NCBI GenBank assembly: GCA_903912445.1
Contig: CAIWHP010000119.1
Location: 1 to 64,000, forward strand
Direction: 5' to 3'
From: an uncultured Lentisphaerota bacterium
GTDB lineage: Bacteria; Verrucomicrobiota; Kiritimatiellia; CAIQIC01
Length of the DNA: 64,000 nucleotides
The position numbers and the translations under genes were made by a program. A model generated the notes under the pieces. The model was not told where the DNA came from. It saw only the letters and a program-made list of their open reading frames with translations, and made no database searches. Shown here one piece after another: positions 38,234-48,005 of this stretch. Every line of letters begins with the position of its first letter. Position 1 is the first letter of the stretch.

Positions 38234-38517
38234 AAAAACTTAACAAGGGTTGGGCGGAAGGTACCGTGGCTGAGTTTCTGGACCTCTCTCCGGCCGACAT
38301 GGAGTACATCGAAACGCGGCGCGCCCTGAGCCGGCAACTGCGGGTGGAGCGCAACCGCAAACACCTCACGCAGACCGAATTGGCGGTCCGCCTGAAGACC
38401 AGCCAATCCCGCGTCGCCAAAATGGAACAAGGCGATGCCACGGTTTCGCTCGACCTGTTGATCCAGTCGCTCTATCGCGTGGGCATGACCCGCAAAGAAG
38501 TCGCGGCAGCCTTCTAA
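38230..38517 (+). CDS. HigA-type XRE-family antitoxin
   Basis: 95-aa helix-turn-helix antitoxin. The XRE HTH is RKHLTQTELAVRLKTSQSRV (about residues 43-62), followed by AKMEQGDATVSLDLLIQSL, the usual HigA continuation. It is predicted to bind the toxin above and the inverted repeats at 37865-37900. The start overlaps the toxin stop and has GGGAG upstream, so antitoxin translation should be efficient. The pair sits beside repeat-rich DNA and a gene fragment, consistent with acquisition. Confidence 0.9.
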   Translation: MKKLNKGWAEGTVAEFLDLSPADMEYIETRRALSRQLRVERNRKHLTQTELAVRLKTSQSRVAKMEQGDATVSLDLLIQSLYRVGMTRKEVAAAF

Positions 38518-38565
38518 ACACCGGCCCCGTTTCGTGCGGTGCATGGTATCTGAGGGTGTCTCTAG

Positions 38566-38775
38566 GCTCGTTTCTCCCCACAGAGCGCGCAGGACGCACA
38601 AGGCGCTCCCGGCGAAGTGAGCGGCGCGGACCTGAACAACGCCATCGGCGGCACCAGCGCCAACAGCAACGGCGTGGAACAACTCTCCATTGCCTTGAGC
38701 GATCCCCTGACCGCGGATCAATGCGTGCAGATCGTCAACAAGTTGAACGAGCTGATCGCCGCGCTGCGGCGGTGA
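38566..38775 (+). pseudogene. C-terminal fragment of a small unknown protein
   Basis: An open frame without an ATG reads SGADLNNAIGGTSANSNGVE and later ADQCVQIVNKLNELIAALRR before TGA. The protein-like composition and clean helix at the end suggest the 3' end of a gene whose start is lost; a TAG closes the frame upstream at 38563. A GTG at 38617 could start a 52-residue peptide, but it has no ribosome site. Possibly phage-derived; no function assigned. Confidence 0.4.
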
Positions 38776-38780
38776 ATGAA

Positions 38781-38847
38781 CCACCAAGGCACCAGGACAC
38801 CAAGCGGAGGAAACGGCAACCCCTTGGTGCGTTCGTGTCCTGGTGGT
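38781..38847. repeat. Inverted repeat CCACCAAGGCACCAGGACAC ... GTGTCCTGGTGG
   Basis: CCACCAAGGCACCAGGACAC with CAAG on the left and CTTGGTGC...GTGTCCTGGTGG on the right can fold into a long hairpin around GGAGGAAACGGCAACC. Confidence 0.7.
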
Positions 38848-38905
38848 GAATCTCATCCGGCTGCGGTGGGCTGCCGTCCGTGCCGGGCCCGGCGCGGCCC
38901 GCGCC

Positions 38906-41598
38906 TCAATCATCGTCAACCTGGGTCACGGCCCACTCCGGATAGGGCGCCGCGGAGCCCTTCATCGCGCGCCAGAGGATGCGGTTCAGCGTGTCCTCGG
39001 AGCAGCCGTCGGGGGTCGCGAGCGGCAATTTCTCGGAGGCGATGGCATCTTGGCGCAGTACCCGGTCACTGATTTCCTTGGGCGCGGGGTTGGTCTGGTC
39101 CAGCGGCACCAGATTGGGCACAGCGTTGAAGGGGGTCAGATCGGCCCGCTCCGTGAAGCAATCGACCATGGGTGCGGCCGCGGCGTCGAGCTGGTTCATG
39201 GGCGGCAAGCCGAGGATGAGCTCGATGGTGTGGAGCAGGCCGGCATGGTTGTAGGGCGTGCTCACGGTCTGCCCGCGCTTCGTATAGGCGCTGGCAACAT
39301 AGCAGGTCGTGCGATAGCCGCTGACATGGTCGAAGCCATTCTGCGGATCGTCCTCGATGGCCAGCAGACAGGTGTCCGCCCAGAACTTGCTGTGGCTCAG
39401 GGCCTCCACGATCTGCCCCAGCGCGAGATCGTTGTCGGCCACCTGCGCGGCCGGGGTGGGCGCCTTGCCGCGCGTGCCGCCGGTGTGATCGTTGGGCAGG
39501 AAGACCAGCAGCAGCTGGGGCAGGCCGCCCTTTTCTTCGTAGCGCTTGAGTTCCTTGATGAAGGCCGCGGCCCGCATCACGTCCGGGACATTCAAATCCC
39601 ATCCGACGGTGTCGAGCTTGCTGTGCGAACGCAGCGACTCGATGCCCGGCCGGGAAGCCAGCCGGGTCAGGCCGGTGCCCTTCCGATGATCGTCCCAAAA
39701 GTCCTGCCAGGCCGGCTTGTCCTTGCGGGCCGGATCCTGCCAGCCCGCCTCGGTCAACAGCCACTCGCCGTAATTGCGGAAGGTCACGCCGTGCGCCAGG
39801 GCGTTGTCCCAGATGAACCCGGAGGACGACCAGGCGAGCGCATCCAGCCCGTCCTCGCTCTTGCCGCCCGGGTAGCTCCGCGGAAAGGCAGACGTGACCT
39901 GACGCTCGATGTAGCTGTTCGCGATGGCACTATCCGTCCACTGATGACCATCGGCGCTCTGCACGCTGCAGCAGAAGGTGTTGTCGAGGAGCACGAACTC
40001 GCGCGCCAGCTTGTGCTGGTTCGGCGTCACCTGGGCCCCGAAGATGCACAAGTCCGGATCGCCGTTGCCCTGCGGCAGGTCGCCCAACACCTGATCGTAA
40101 GCGCGGTTTTCTTTGATGATGTAGATGACGTGCTTGAACACGCTGGGCTCGCCTACCCGCTCGGGCACCGGCCGGGCCGGCTGGCCGGGGCGCGCCGGCA
40201 ACCGCGCCTCCACCAGTTTCGGGTAGCGCATGTTGAGCAAGGCGGAGGCGGTCAGGGCCGCCAGCTCTTTGTCGGACGGCAGCGGAAGCAGCGAGAGCGT
40301 CCCGAAGAAATTCTTCGAGCTCAGCTTCACTTTCTCGCCCGGCTCGAAGGCCTTCGCCGCGCCGATGCCTTTGATGTTGGCGACATACAGCGCCGACCGC
40401 TGCGGGTCAAACGCCACCGCGCCGGGAAACCAGCCCACCGGGATCAAGCCGAGCACCTTGGACTCGCGCTCCTGCGGATGGAACTTGATCACCGCGACGG
40501 CATTCTGCGTGCCGTTGCATGCGAAGAGCCGGCTGCCGCTGCGATCGAAGGCCAGCGCATTCGGCTGCGCCCCGAACAGGTCGGCGGGCGTCTGGCGGGT
40601 CCAGATCTTCTCGATCACCTGGTCCTTCCGGGTGTCGATCACGCTGAGCGTGTCGCTGCCGGTATTCGCGACAACGACATACCGGCCATCGGGTGAAGCG
40701 GCCAGGGCGGACGCGTGCAGCTCCACGGCCAGCTCCGCCTTCACGCTGCCCGCCGCCAGGTCGATCACCGTGACGGAACCTTCGTTGGCAATGCGCCTGG
40801 CGCCATCCACCCTGACAAACGTGCCCGCGCCCGCAGGGGCGGTCAGGTCTCCCGGTCCGGCGCGCCGCCCACCCGAGTTGCTCACATAGGCCTTGCCGGC
40901 GGCAAGCACGACGTCAAAGGGGGCCACGCCCGTGTCCCACGACCGCAGCACGGCACCCGTCGCGATATCCAGCTCGTGCAGCTTGTTCGCGACATTGCCC
41001 GCGACGTAAAGCCGCTTGCTGTCCGCAGAGACCGCGAGGCCTGTGGGCAGCTCCATCTTGCGCTTCGCGGTGCGGGCTTCCGGGACCTCCAGCGTTCCGG
41101 CGGCGCTGACATGGTGTTCCTTGTCCACCGTAAAAACCTTGATGTTGCCGATGGCGTTGGAGAGAAAGATGCGCGTGCCGTCCGGCGAGAACACCAGGCC
41201 CGTCAGGCTCAGCTGCGCGCCCGGCGCCTTGCCCAGCTGCGTCGCGGCCTTGTGACCCGGTGCGGTTTTCGCCGGGTCGGCAGGCAGGCGGATGGTTTGC
41301 AGCAGTTCACCGGTTTCCGCATGCACCACCACGAGGTTCTTGGTCGCGCCGGCGGTCACCAGAGCTGGCCGTCGGGGCTGAGTGCGAGTGCTTGCGGGCG
41401 CATCTCCGGCAACGCGACCTGCCGGCCCGCCGGCGTGAGCACCTGGCCCGTCGGCATGACATAGCGGCCGGCCGACACCAGCCCGGCCTTCGGCTCCGTG
41501 ACCGCGGCGGCGGTGGGTTCACTGCCGCCGAACACGGCTTTGGCAAAAAAAACGGGGAGCAAAAGAAAACATCTGCCCAAGCTGCTGTGTTTGCACAT
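38906..41598 (-). pseudogene. Beta-propeller/phosphoesterase fusion protein with a frameshift
   Basis: Two abutting frames form one gene. The 5' part starts at ATG 41598 (MCKHSSLGRCFLLLPVFFAK, a signal peptide) and ends ALALSPDGQLW then TGA at 41356. The 3' part continues immediately as VTAGATKNLVVVHAETGEL. Restoring one base (TGG-GTG-ACC) would rejoin them as QLWVTAGATKN, the expected propeller blade. The rest holds YVTN-like blades (LAFDRSGSRLFACNGTQNAV) and a C-terminal PF04185-type phosphoesterase domain (HVIYIIKENRAYDQVLGDLP, VFLPNDHTGGTRGKAPTPA, IEDDPQNGFDHVSGYRTTC). Whether the missing base is a real mutation or a sequencing error cannot be told. Predicted exported phosphatase/phospholipase-like enzyme. 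Confidence 0.8.
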
Positions 41599-41756
41599 GA
41601 TCGAATCAACCCCTGTTTGAAATGGAAGGCATCGGAGACAGTCTAACACAGCCCAAGGCTGCATGCCTTCCATAACCTGCAGGTCCAGCGGGCGCTTCTG
41701 CGCGCGCTGGACTTCCAGCTTGAGCGCCCCCGGGGTCATGGCTACAGTCCAGCGAC

Positions 41757-42746
41757 ATGAACCCACGCACGCTGGCCGCACCTGGGCTGCTCCTCGCCCT
41801 CACCCTCGCCGCGTGCGCCAGCGGCCACGCCGCCGCACCGGCCCCGGCGGGCCGGTTCACGCTGACCGTGCTGGACATCCCCGACGTCCAGCGCGGGTCC
41901 GGCCTGGCGCTCGTCATGCAGACGCCGGGCGGGCACACGTTCCTCTATGACACCGGCAACGGCTATCCTTCGCCGACCAACGCGACGGGCTGGGCGGCGG
42001 ATCACAACAGCGGGCGCGACCTGATCGCACCGCTGCTGCGCCGACGCGGCGTGCAGGAGCTCGATGGCGTCGTCATCAGCCACGCGCACCTCGATCACTT
42101 CGGCGGGTTCGTCTGGCTGGTGGATCATGTCCCGATCCGCAAGCTGTTCGATCCCGGCTACGAGATGCCCGGCCGCGCGACGGGCGACTACAGCGGCGAG
42201 CTGGGCCTCTACACGCAGTTGCGCGAACGGTTCAAGCAGCGGCCGGGCGCCTACGCGGCGGTTCACGCCGGCGACACGCTGGCATGGGACGACCGGCTCA
42301 CGGTCGAGGTGCTCGCGCCGCCAAAAGAATTTTTCCACGAGCGCCATCCGGAGCTGCGCTCGCCGAAGGATCCGCCGGCGCACTATCTCCTCAACACCAA
42401 CGCGCTCGTCCTGCGCATCCAGCACGGCCAGGTGATCTTCCTGCTCGGCGGCGACATCGAGGCCGAGGACCAGCAGCTGAGCCTGTTGCCTTCCGTGCCA
42501 GCCGCCAAGCTCAAGTGCGACGTGCTGATCGCGCCGGGCCACGGCATCCACGCGCTCAAGGAATTTGCGGAAGCGACCCGGCCCAAGGTGGTGGTGGCGA
42601 GCGTGTTCCCGCGCTACGCCAAGGGTATCCCGGCGGGGAAGGTCTACGGCGCCGTCGGCGCGAAGGTGTACGTCACCGGCATCCATGGCAACGTCGAGCT
42701 CGTCTCCGACGGCGAGCAGGTCACGGCCAAGCCGCAGCGGGAGTGA
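41757..42746 (+). CDS. MBL-fold (ComEC-C-like) hydrolase lipoprotein
   Basis: 329-aa predicted lipoprotein (lipobox LTLAAC, cysteine at 20) with a metallo-beta-lactamase-fold domain. The motif VVISHAHLDHFGGFVWLVDH (HxHxDH type) binds metal, LYDTGNG precedes it and IFLLGGDIEAEDQQLSLLPS supplies the later aspartate. The C-terminal segment LIAPGHGIHALKEFAEATRP and VVVASVFPRYAKG resembles the C-terminal MBL domain of ComEC, but the membrane channel part is absent. Substrate unknown. It diverges from the frameshifted phosphoesterase and ends one base before the convergent kinase. Confidence 0.82.
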   Translation: MNPRTLAAPGLLLALTLAACASGHAAAPAPAGRFTLTVLDIPDVQRGSGLALVMQTPGGHTFLYDTGNGYPSPTNATGWAADHNSGRDLIAPLLRRRGVQELDGVVISHAHLDHFGGFVWLVDHVPIRKLFDPGYEMPGRATGDYSGELGLYTQLRERFKQRPGAYAAVHAGDTLAWDDRLTVEVLAPPKEFFHERHPELRSPKDPPAHYLLNTNALVLRIQHGQVIFLLGGDIEAEDQQLSLLPSVPAAKLKCDVLIAPGHGIHALKEFAEATRPKVVVASVFPRYAKGIPAGKVYGAVGAKVYVTGIHGNVELVSDGEQVTAKPQRE

Positions 42747-42747
42747 G

Positions 42748-45123
42748 TCAGCCGGCGGCGGCCGTGTCGAGGATCTCGCGCACGCGGCGCAGGAGGTCGT
42801 TCCCGTCGTAGGGCTTCCGGATCAGCTGCATGCCTTCCTGCAGGACGAAGTTGGTGTGGATGGCGTTCTCGCTGTAGCCGCTGGCGAAGAGGGCCGGGAG
42901 GCGCGGATGCCCGGCGCGGATGCGGTCAAAGACCTCGCGCCCGCCCAGTTCGGGCATCACCACATCCAGCAGCAGCAGCTGCACGCGGCCCTTGTTCTTT
43001 TCAAACAGAGCGAGCGCGGCGGCGCCATCGGCCGCGGTCAGGACGGTGTAGCCGGCGCGCTCCAGCGTGTGGCGCGCCAGCTCGCGGAGGCTGACGTCGT
43101 CCTCCGCGACGAGGATGGTCTCGGTGCCGTGCGGCGGAGCGCCGGCGATCTTCGTGCCGACCGCATCGACCGGGCGCTCGATGATGGGCAGGTAGAGCTT
43201 GAAGGTGGTGCCTTTGCCCACCTCGCTATAGACGCGCACCATGCCCTCGTGCTGCCGGACGATGCCATAGACCATCGAGAGGCCGAGGCCGGTCCCCTTG
43301 CCGGTTTCCTTGGTGGTGAAGAACGGCTCGAAGATATGTTCGAGTGTGGCGGCATCCATGCCGCAACCGGTATCGGTGACGCTGAGCAACACGTAGCGGC
43401 CAGGGCGCGCCCAGAGGTTCTGCGCGCAGTAGTCGCTATCGAAGCAGACGTTCTCGGTCTCGAGCGTGAGCCGCCCGCCCTGCGGCATGGCGTCGCGCGC
43501 GTTCACGCTCAGGTTGAGCAGCACCTGCTCGACCATGATGCGGTCGGCGCGCACGGTGCCGAGCTGGTGGCCGGGGATGCAGTCGAGGTGGATATGTTCG
43601 CCGATGACGCGCCCGAGCATGCCGACGAGGTTGCCGACCACGTCGTTCAGGTCGAGGTGGGCCGGCTCCAGAAGCTGGCGGCGGCTGAAGGCCAGCAACT
43701 GGCCGACCAGCTTGCCGGCCCGCTCGGCCGCCTTGGCGATCTCCGCCAGTGAACGTTGCGCAGGGTGTCCGGCGCTGGTGTCCTCAAGGGCCAGCTCGGT
43801 GTAGCCATTGATGGCTTGCAGGATGTTGTTGAAGTCGTGCGCCACGCCGCCGGCGAGCTGGCCGATCGCCTCCATCTTCTGCGCCTGGAGCAGTTGTCTT
43901 TCCAGCCGCTTGATGGTGGTGACATCCACAAACGTCACGACCACCTGCCGCAGCGCGCCATCTTTCTCGAATTCCGGGAAGGCATTCACCAAGGACCACA
44001 TGCGTTCGGGCCGGTCTGGCCGGTTGATGCCCACCAGATAATTGGCGAGCGCTTGGCGCGTGGCCAGCACGCGGTTGACCGGATAGTCCTCCACTGGCAT
44101 CGGGGTGCCATCATCGCGTACAAAGCTCCACGCCGGATCGATGGCCTGCTTGCCCTGCATCTGCTCCGCCGTCAGGCCGAGCAACGTGGACGCCATCGGG
44201 TTGCTGTAGGTGATGTGGGTGTCCGGCGCGTGGATGATCACGGCCGCGCTGAGGTTGTGCAGCAGCAGGCGCTGCTCCTCTTCACGCCGGCTCAAGGCGG
44301 AGATCTTGTCGCCGATCGCCAACCGCATCGTGTTCAGCGCCTCGGCCAGTTGCCCGACCTCCGCGGGACCGGTGCTGGCGACAGGTTCGGTCAGGTTGCC
44401 CCGCGTGATGCGCTCCGCGCTCGCGGTCAGCTGCCGGATGGGCCGCGCGATCACACGCGCCAGCAGCAGCGTGCCGAACAGGCCCAACGCCACCACGCCC
44501 AGGCCCAGCGTGATGGTGCGGGTGAGCAGTTTTCGTTGGGCGGTATAGACATCGTTCACGCTCATGCTGGCGCCGAAGCAGTACGGCCGGCCGTGGGCAT
44601 CGCGGAACGGCACCAGCACCATGCGGCCATGACCCCATTGATTATGGAAGGAACTGTAGTCCACCGCCATCCTGCCGAACACGCGGTCGAAGGAATGCGG
44701 GTCGCCATGCTGCGCAAAGAATTTGGCATGATCGTTCTGGCGGACATCCTTGCTCGGCGAAGTCGCCGAGGTAAACACAATGCGTCCCTCGACGATCAGA
44801 CAGCTCCAGAGGTATTGCAGGTCCAGTTGCTTGCACAGCCGGTTGTGGCGGTCCACAATCCGTTCGTACTCGGCCGGCGTGAGCGCTGCCGCGTCGCGCA
44901 GCCGGTCGTGAAAATCCTCCGGCATCGCGGCCTTGGCAAAGTGGACCGCCGCGAACAGCTGCGCATCCATCTGTTCGAGCAGCTTGTCGAGGGAGAAGCG
45001 GTAGAAGAAGACGGTAAACGCGGTGGCGGTCAGCAGCACGAGGAGGGTCATGTAGCCCGCGAGCAATGTCGGCATGGGCAGCGGGCGACGCTTGAATACA
45101 ACCTCTGGCATTGTGGTCGGCAC
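42748..45123 (-). CDS. Membrane hybrid sensor histidine kinase (HAMP-PAS-HisKA-HATPase-REC)
   Basis: 791-aa hybrid kinase. TM1 ([20 protein letters not shown]) and TM2 ([20 protein letters not shown]) flank a periplasmic sensor of about 150 residues. HAMP follows with [20 protein letters not shown], then a PAS domain (about 275-400). HisKA has [20 protein letters not shown], and HATPase_c has [27 protein letters not shown] and [19 protein letters not shown]. The C-terminal receiver carries acceptor D in [13 protein letters not shown]. The kinase core is very similar in motif order to the hybrid kinase at 26247-29678. No cognate regulator gene is adjacent. A longer alternative start at 45139 is out of frame with this gene. 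Confidence 0.92.
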   Translation of the reverse strand: MPTTMPEVVFKRRPLPMPTLLAGYMTLLVLLTATAFTVFFYRFSLDKLLEQMDAQLFAAVHFAKAAMPEDFHDRLRDAAALTPAEYERIVDRHNRLCKQLDLQYLWSCLIVEGRIVFTSATSPSKDVRQNDHAKFFAQHGDPHSFDRVFGRMAVDYSSFHNQWGHGRMVLVPFRDAHGRPYCFGASMSVNDVYTAQRKLLTRTITLGLGVVALGLFGTLLLARVIARPIRQLTASAERITRGNLTEPVASTGPAEVGQLAEALNTMRLAIGDKISALSRREEEQRLLLHNLSAAVIIHAPDTHITYSNPMASTLLGLTAEQMQGKQAIDPAWSFVRDDGTPMPVEDYPVNRVLATRQALANYLVGINRPDRPERMWSLVNAFPEFEKDGALRQVVVTFVDVTTIKRLERQLLQAQKMEAIGQLAGGVAHDFNNILQAINGYTELALEDTSAGHPAQRSLAEIAKAAERAGKLVGQLLAFSRRQLLEPAHLDLNDVVGNLVGMLGRVIGEHIHLDCIPGHQLGTVRADRIMVEQVLLNLSVNARDAMPQGGRLTLETENVCFDSDYCAQNLWARPGRYVLLSVTDTGCGMDAATLEHIFEPFFTTKETGKGTGLGLSMVYGIVRQHEGMVRVYSEVGKGTTFKLYLPIIERPVDAVGTKIAGAPPHGTETILVAEDDVSLRELARHTLERAGYTVLTAADGAAALALFEKNKGRVQLLLLDVVMPELGGREVFDRIRAGHPRLPALFASGYSENAIHTNFVLQEGMQLIRKPYDGNDLLRRVREILDTAAAG

Positions 45124-45356
45124 GTTTTACTCCCATCACTCAACCCGGCCCGCAAGTCCGATTACCCGCACCGGCGCGGCAACGTACCAAATTCCCCGCC
45201 GCCCGCCAGCACTTTCCGCCTGCCAGCCCACCCGCAGGCTGCCGGCGGCCTGCGGTCCCCCATGCTGAAGCAGCCTCCGCGTCCCGGCCGGGGAAATGAA
45301 ATCTGGAATGGCGCGCGGCGGCGGCGCTTCTGGTATCCTCTCCCGAAATATAAGCG

Positions 45357-47900
45357 ATGAAGCCCAAGCAACTGCCCATTTATGAGATCGAGGCCGCGCT
45401 GGTCGCGCAACTGCGCGCGCAGCCGCGCGCCATCGTCACCGCGCCCACCGGCTCCGGCAAATCCACGCAGGTGCCCCAGATGCTGCTCGACCGCGGCCTG
45501 CTCGGCGCAGGCCAGGTCGTCATCCTCCAGCCGCGCCGCATCGCCGCGCGCCTGCTCGCGGCGCGCGTCGCGCACGAGCGCGGCGTCCAGCTAGGCGGCG
45601 AGGTGGGCTACCAGATCCGCTTCGAGGATGTCACCTCCCGGGCGACGCGCATCCGCTACGTCACCGAGGGCATCCTGCTGCGCCAGTTCCTGTCGAATCC
45701 GCGGCTGGAGGGCGTCAGCGCGGTGCTCTTCGACGAGTTCCATGAGCGGCATCTCTATGGCGACCTGACGCTGGCGCGCGCGCTGGCGCTGCAGCGGACG
45801 GAGCGGCCGGACCTGCTGATCCTCGTGATGAGCGCGACGCTGGAAGCGGCGGCGCTGGAGCGCTATCTCGCGCCGTGCGGGGTGCTGGAATCGCTGGGCC
45901 GCACCTACCCGGTGCATCTTGATTACCTCCGCGCGCCCGTGGACTTTGAACACGACCCGCCGTGGGAGGTCGCGGTGCGCGAGTGGGAGCGCCTGGTGCG
46001 CGCGGGCGCGGAGGGCGATACGCTCGTCTTCATGCCCGGCACCTACGAGATCAGCCGCACGGTCCAGACGCTCCAGTGCTCGCCGCTGGCGCGCGGCTGG
46101 GTCATCCTGCCGCTGCACGGCGAGCTGCCGCCGGCGGAACAGGACGCGGCCGTGGCCGATTACGACAAGCGCAAGGTGATCGTCGCCACGAACGTCGCGG
46201 AGACCTCGCTGACCATCCCCGGCGTGCGCCTCGTGATCGATGCCGGGCTGGCGCGCATCCCGCGCTTCGATCCGCACCGCGGCATCAACACGCTGCTCGT
46301 GGAAAAGATCAGCCGCGCCAGCGCCGACCAGCGCGCGGGCCGCGCGGGCCGCACGGCCCCGGGCACCTGCCTGCGGCTCTGGACCCTGCACGAGCACCAG
46401 CAGCGGCCGCCGCAGGAGCTGCCGGAGATCCGCCGGCTCGACCTGGCGGAGGCGATCCTGACGCTCAAGGCGGCCGGCGTCGACAGCATCGCCGATTTCC
46501 AATGGCTGGAGAGCCCCGACCCGAAGAGCGTCCAGCGCTCCGAGACGCTGCTGCGCGACCTCGGCGCGCTTGACGAGACGAGCGGCGCGATCACGCCGCT
46601 CGGCCGCCGGATGCTCTCGTTCCCGGTCCACCCGCGGTATGCGCGGATGCTGCTCGCGGCACACGAGTTCGGCTGCGTCCGCGCCGCGTGCCTAGCCGCC
46701 GCGCTCACGCAGGGCCGCAGCCTGCTCGTCCGGAGCACGGGCAAGGATACGCGCTCCGACCGCGACGACTTCCTCGGCGGCGAGACGACCTCCGATTTTT
46801 TCATCCTGATGCGCGCCTGGAGCTACGCCGACCGCGTCGGCTACGACCTGAACAAGTGCAAGCGGCTCGGCATCCACGCGTAGGCCGCGCGGCAGGTCCG
46901 GCCGCTGTTCGATTTCTTCCAGCGCATCGCGCGCGAGCAGGGCCTGCGCCTGGAGACCGAGGCCCCGCCCGACGAGGCGCTGCGCCGCTGCCTGCTCGTC
47001 GGGTTCAGCGACCAGCTCGCCGTGCGGCTCGATGGCGGCACCCTGCGCTGCCAGCTCGTCCACGGCCGGCGCGGCCAGATCGCGCGGGAAAGCGCCGTGC
47101 GGGACGCGCCGCTCGTCGTGGCCGCCGAGATCCACGAGATCGAGGGCCGCGCCGGCGACCTGAACGTCCTGCTGAGCCTGGTCACCTCCGTCGAGCCCGG
47201 CTGGCTGCGCGAGCTGTTCCCGGAGGATTTCCACGAGCGCGCCGCCACGCTCTATGACCACGAGGAAAAGCGCGTCTACGCGGAGCGGCAGCGGCTGTTC
47301 CGCGACCTCCCGCTGGAGGTCAAGCGCGGCGGCCAGCCGGACGAGTCCGCCGCCGCCGCCCTGCTCGCCGCCGAGGTGGGCAAGGGCAGCCTGAAGCTCG
47401 AGCACTGGGACGATGCGGTGGAACAGTGGATCCTGCGCGTCAATTTTCTCGTCACGTTCCGCCCCGACCTCGCGCTCCCGGAGATCGGCGACGCCGAGCG
47501 CCAGCTGATGGTCGAGCAGATCTGCCTCGGCGCCTATTCGCAGAAGGACCTGCGCAGCAAATCCGTGCTGCCCGTGGTCAAATCATGGCTGAACGGCGCG
47601 CAGCAGGCGCTGGTCGAGAAATACGCGCCGGAGCGCTACGAGCTGCCGACGGGCCACCGCGCGCGCATCACCTACGGCCTCGACGGCCCCCCGGCGCTGG
47701 CCGCAAAGATCCAGGACCTCTACGACGTGAAAGGCACGCCGGCCGTCGCCGGCGGGCGCGTGCCGATGGTGGTGCAGATCCTGGCGCCGAGCCATCGTCC
47801 GGTGCAGGTGACGCAGGACCTCGCCGCCTTCTGGCGCGACCACTACCCGCGCATCAAGCAGGAGCTGCAGCGCAAGTATCCGAAGCACAAGTGGCGCTGA
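45357..47900 (+). pseudogene. hrpB: HrpB-type ATP-dependent helicase interrupted by an in-frame TAG
   Basis: The full frame of 848 codons matches HrpB length. Helicase motifs are intact: Walker A TAPTGSGKSTQVPQ, motif II VLFDEFHERH, MSAT, TNVAETSLTIPGVR and QRAGRAGRTAPGTC. At 46881-46883 a TAG replaces what reads as a glutamine codon in GIHA-(stop)-AARQVRPLF; the same frame continues through the HrpB C-terminal region (LLVGFSDQLAVRLDGGTLRC, ..., FWRDHYPRIKQELQRKYPKH) to TGA at 47898-47900. A restart at 47022 is possible but lacks a clear ribosome site. TAG serves as a normal stop elsewhere in the window, so recoding is unlikely. It is either a recent nonsense mutation or a base-call error (CAG to TAG). 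Confidence 0.88.
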
Positions 47901-48005
47901 CTGCGGGCCGGGGCGGGCGGCGGGACGCCCCGCCCCATTTCGCAGGCTTGCCAGCCGGGTTTTTTCCGGCATGATACGCCGCGTTTTTCAACAGGTGACC
48001 TCATC

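Larger units (their letters stand above)
38518..38905. other. Gene-poor spacer with a gene fragment and a hairpin repeat
   Basis: Holds the fragment 38566-38775 and the inverted repeat 38781-38847. Nothing else recognised. Confidence 0.6.

Noticed and set aside
41350-41370. Programmed ribosomal frameshift in the phosphoesterase gene
   Set aside because: No slippery sequence or obvious downstream structure; a lost base is simpler.
46881-46883. Genome-wide recoding of TAG
   Set aside because: TAG ends other well-formed genes here (13702, 16550 and 16957), so it works as a normal stop.
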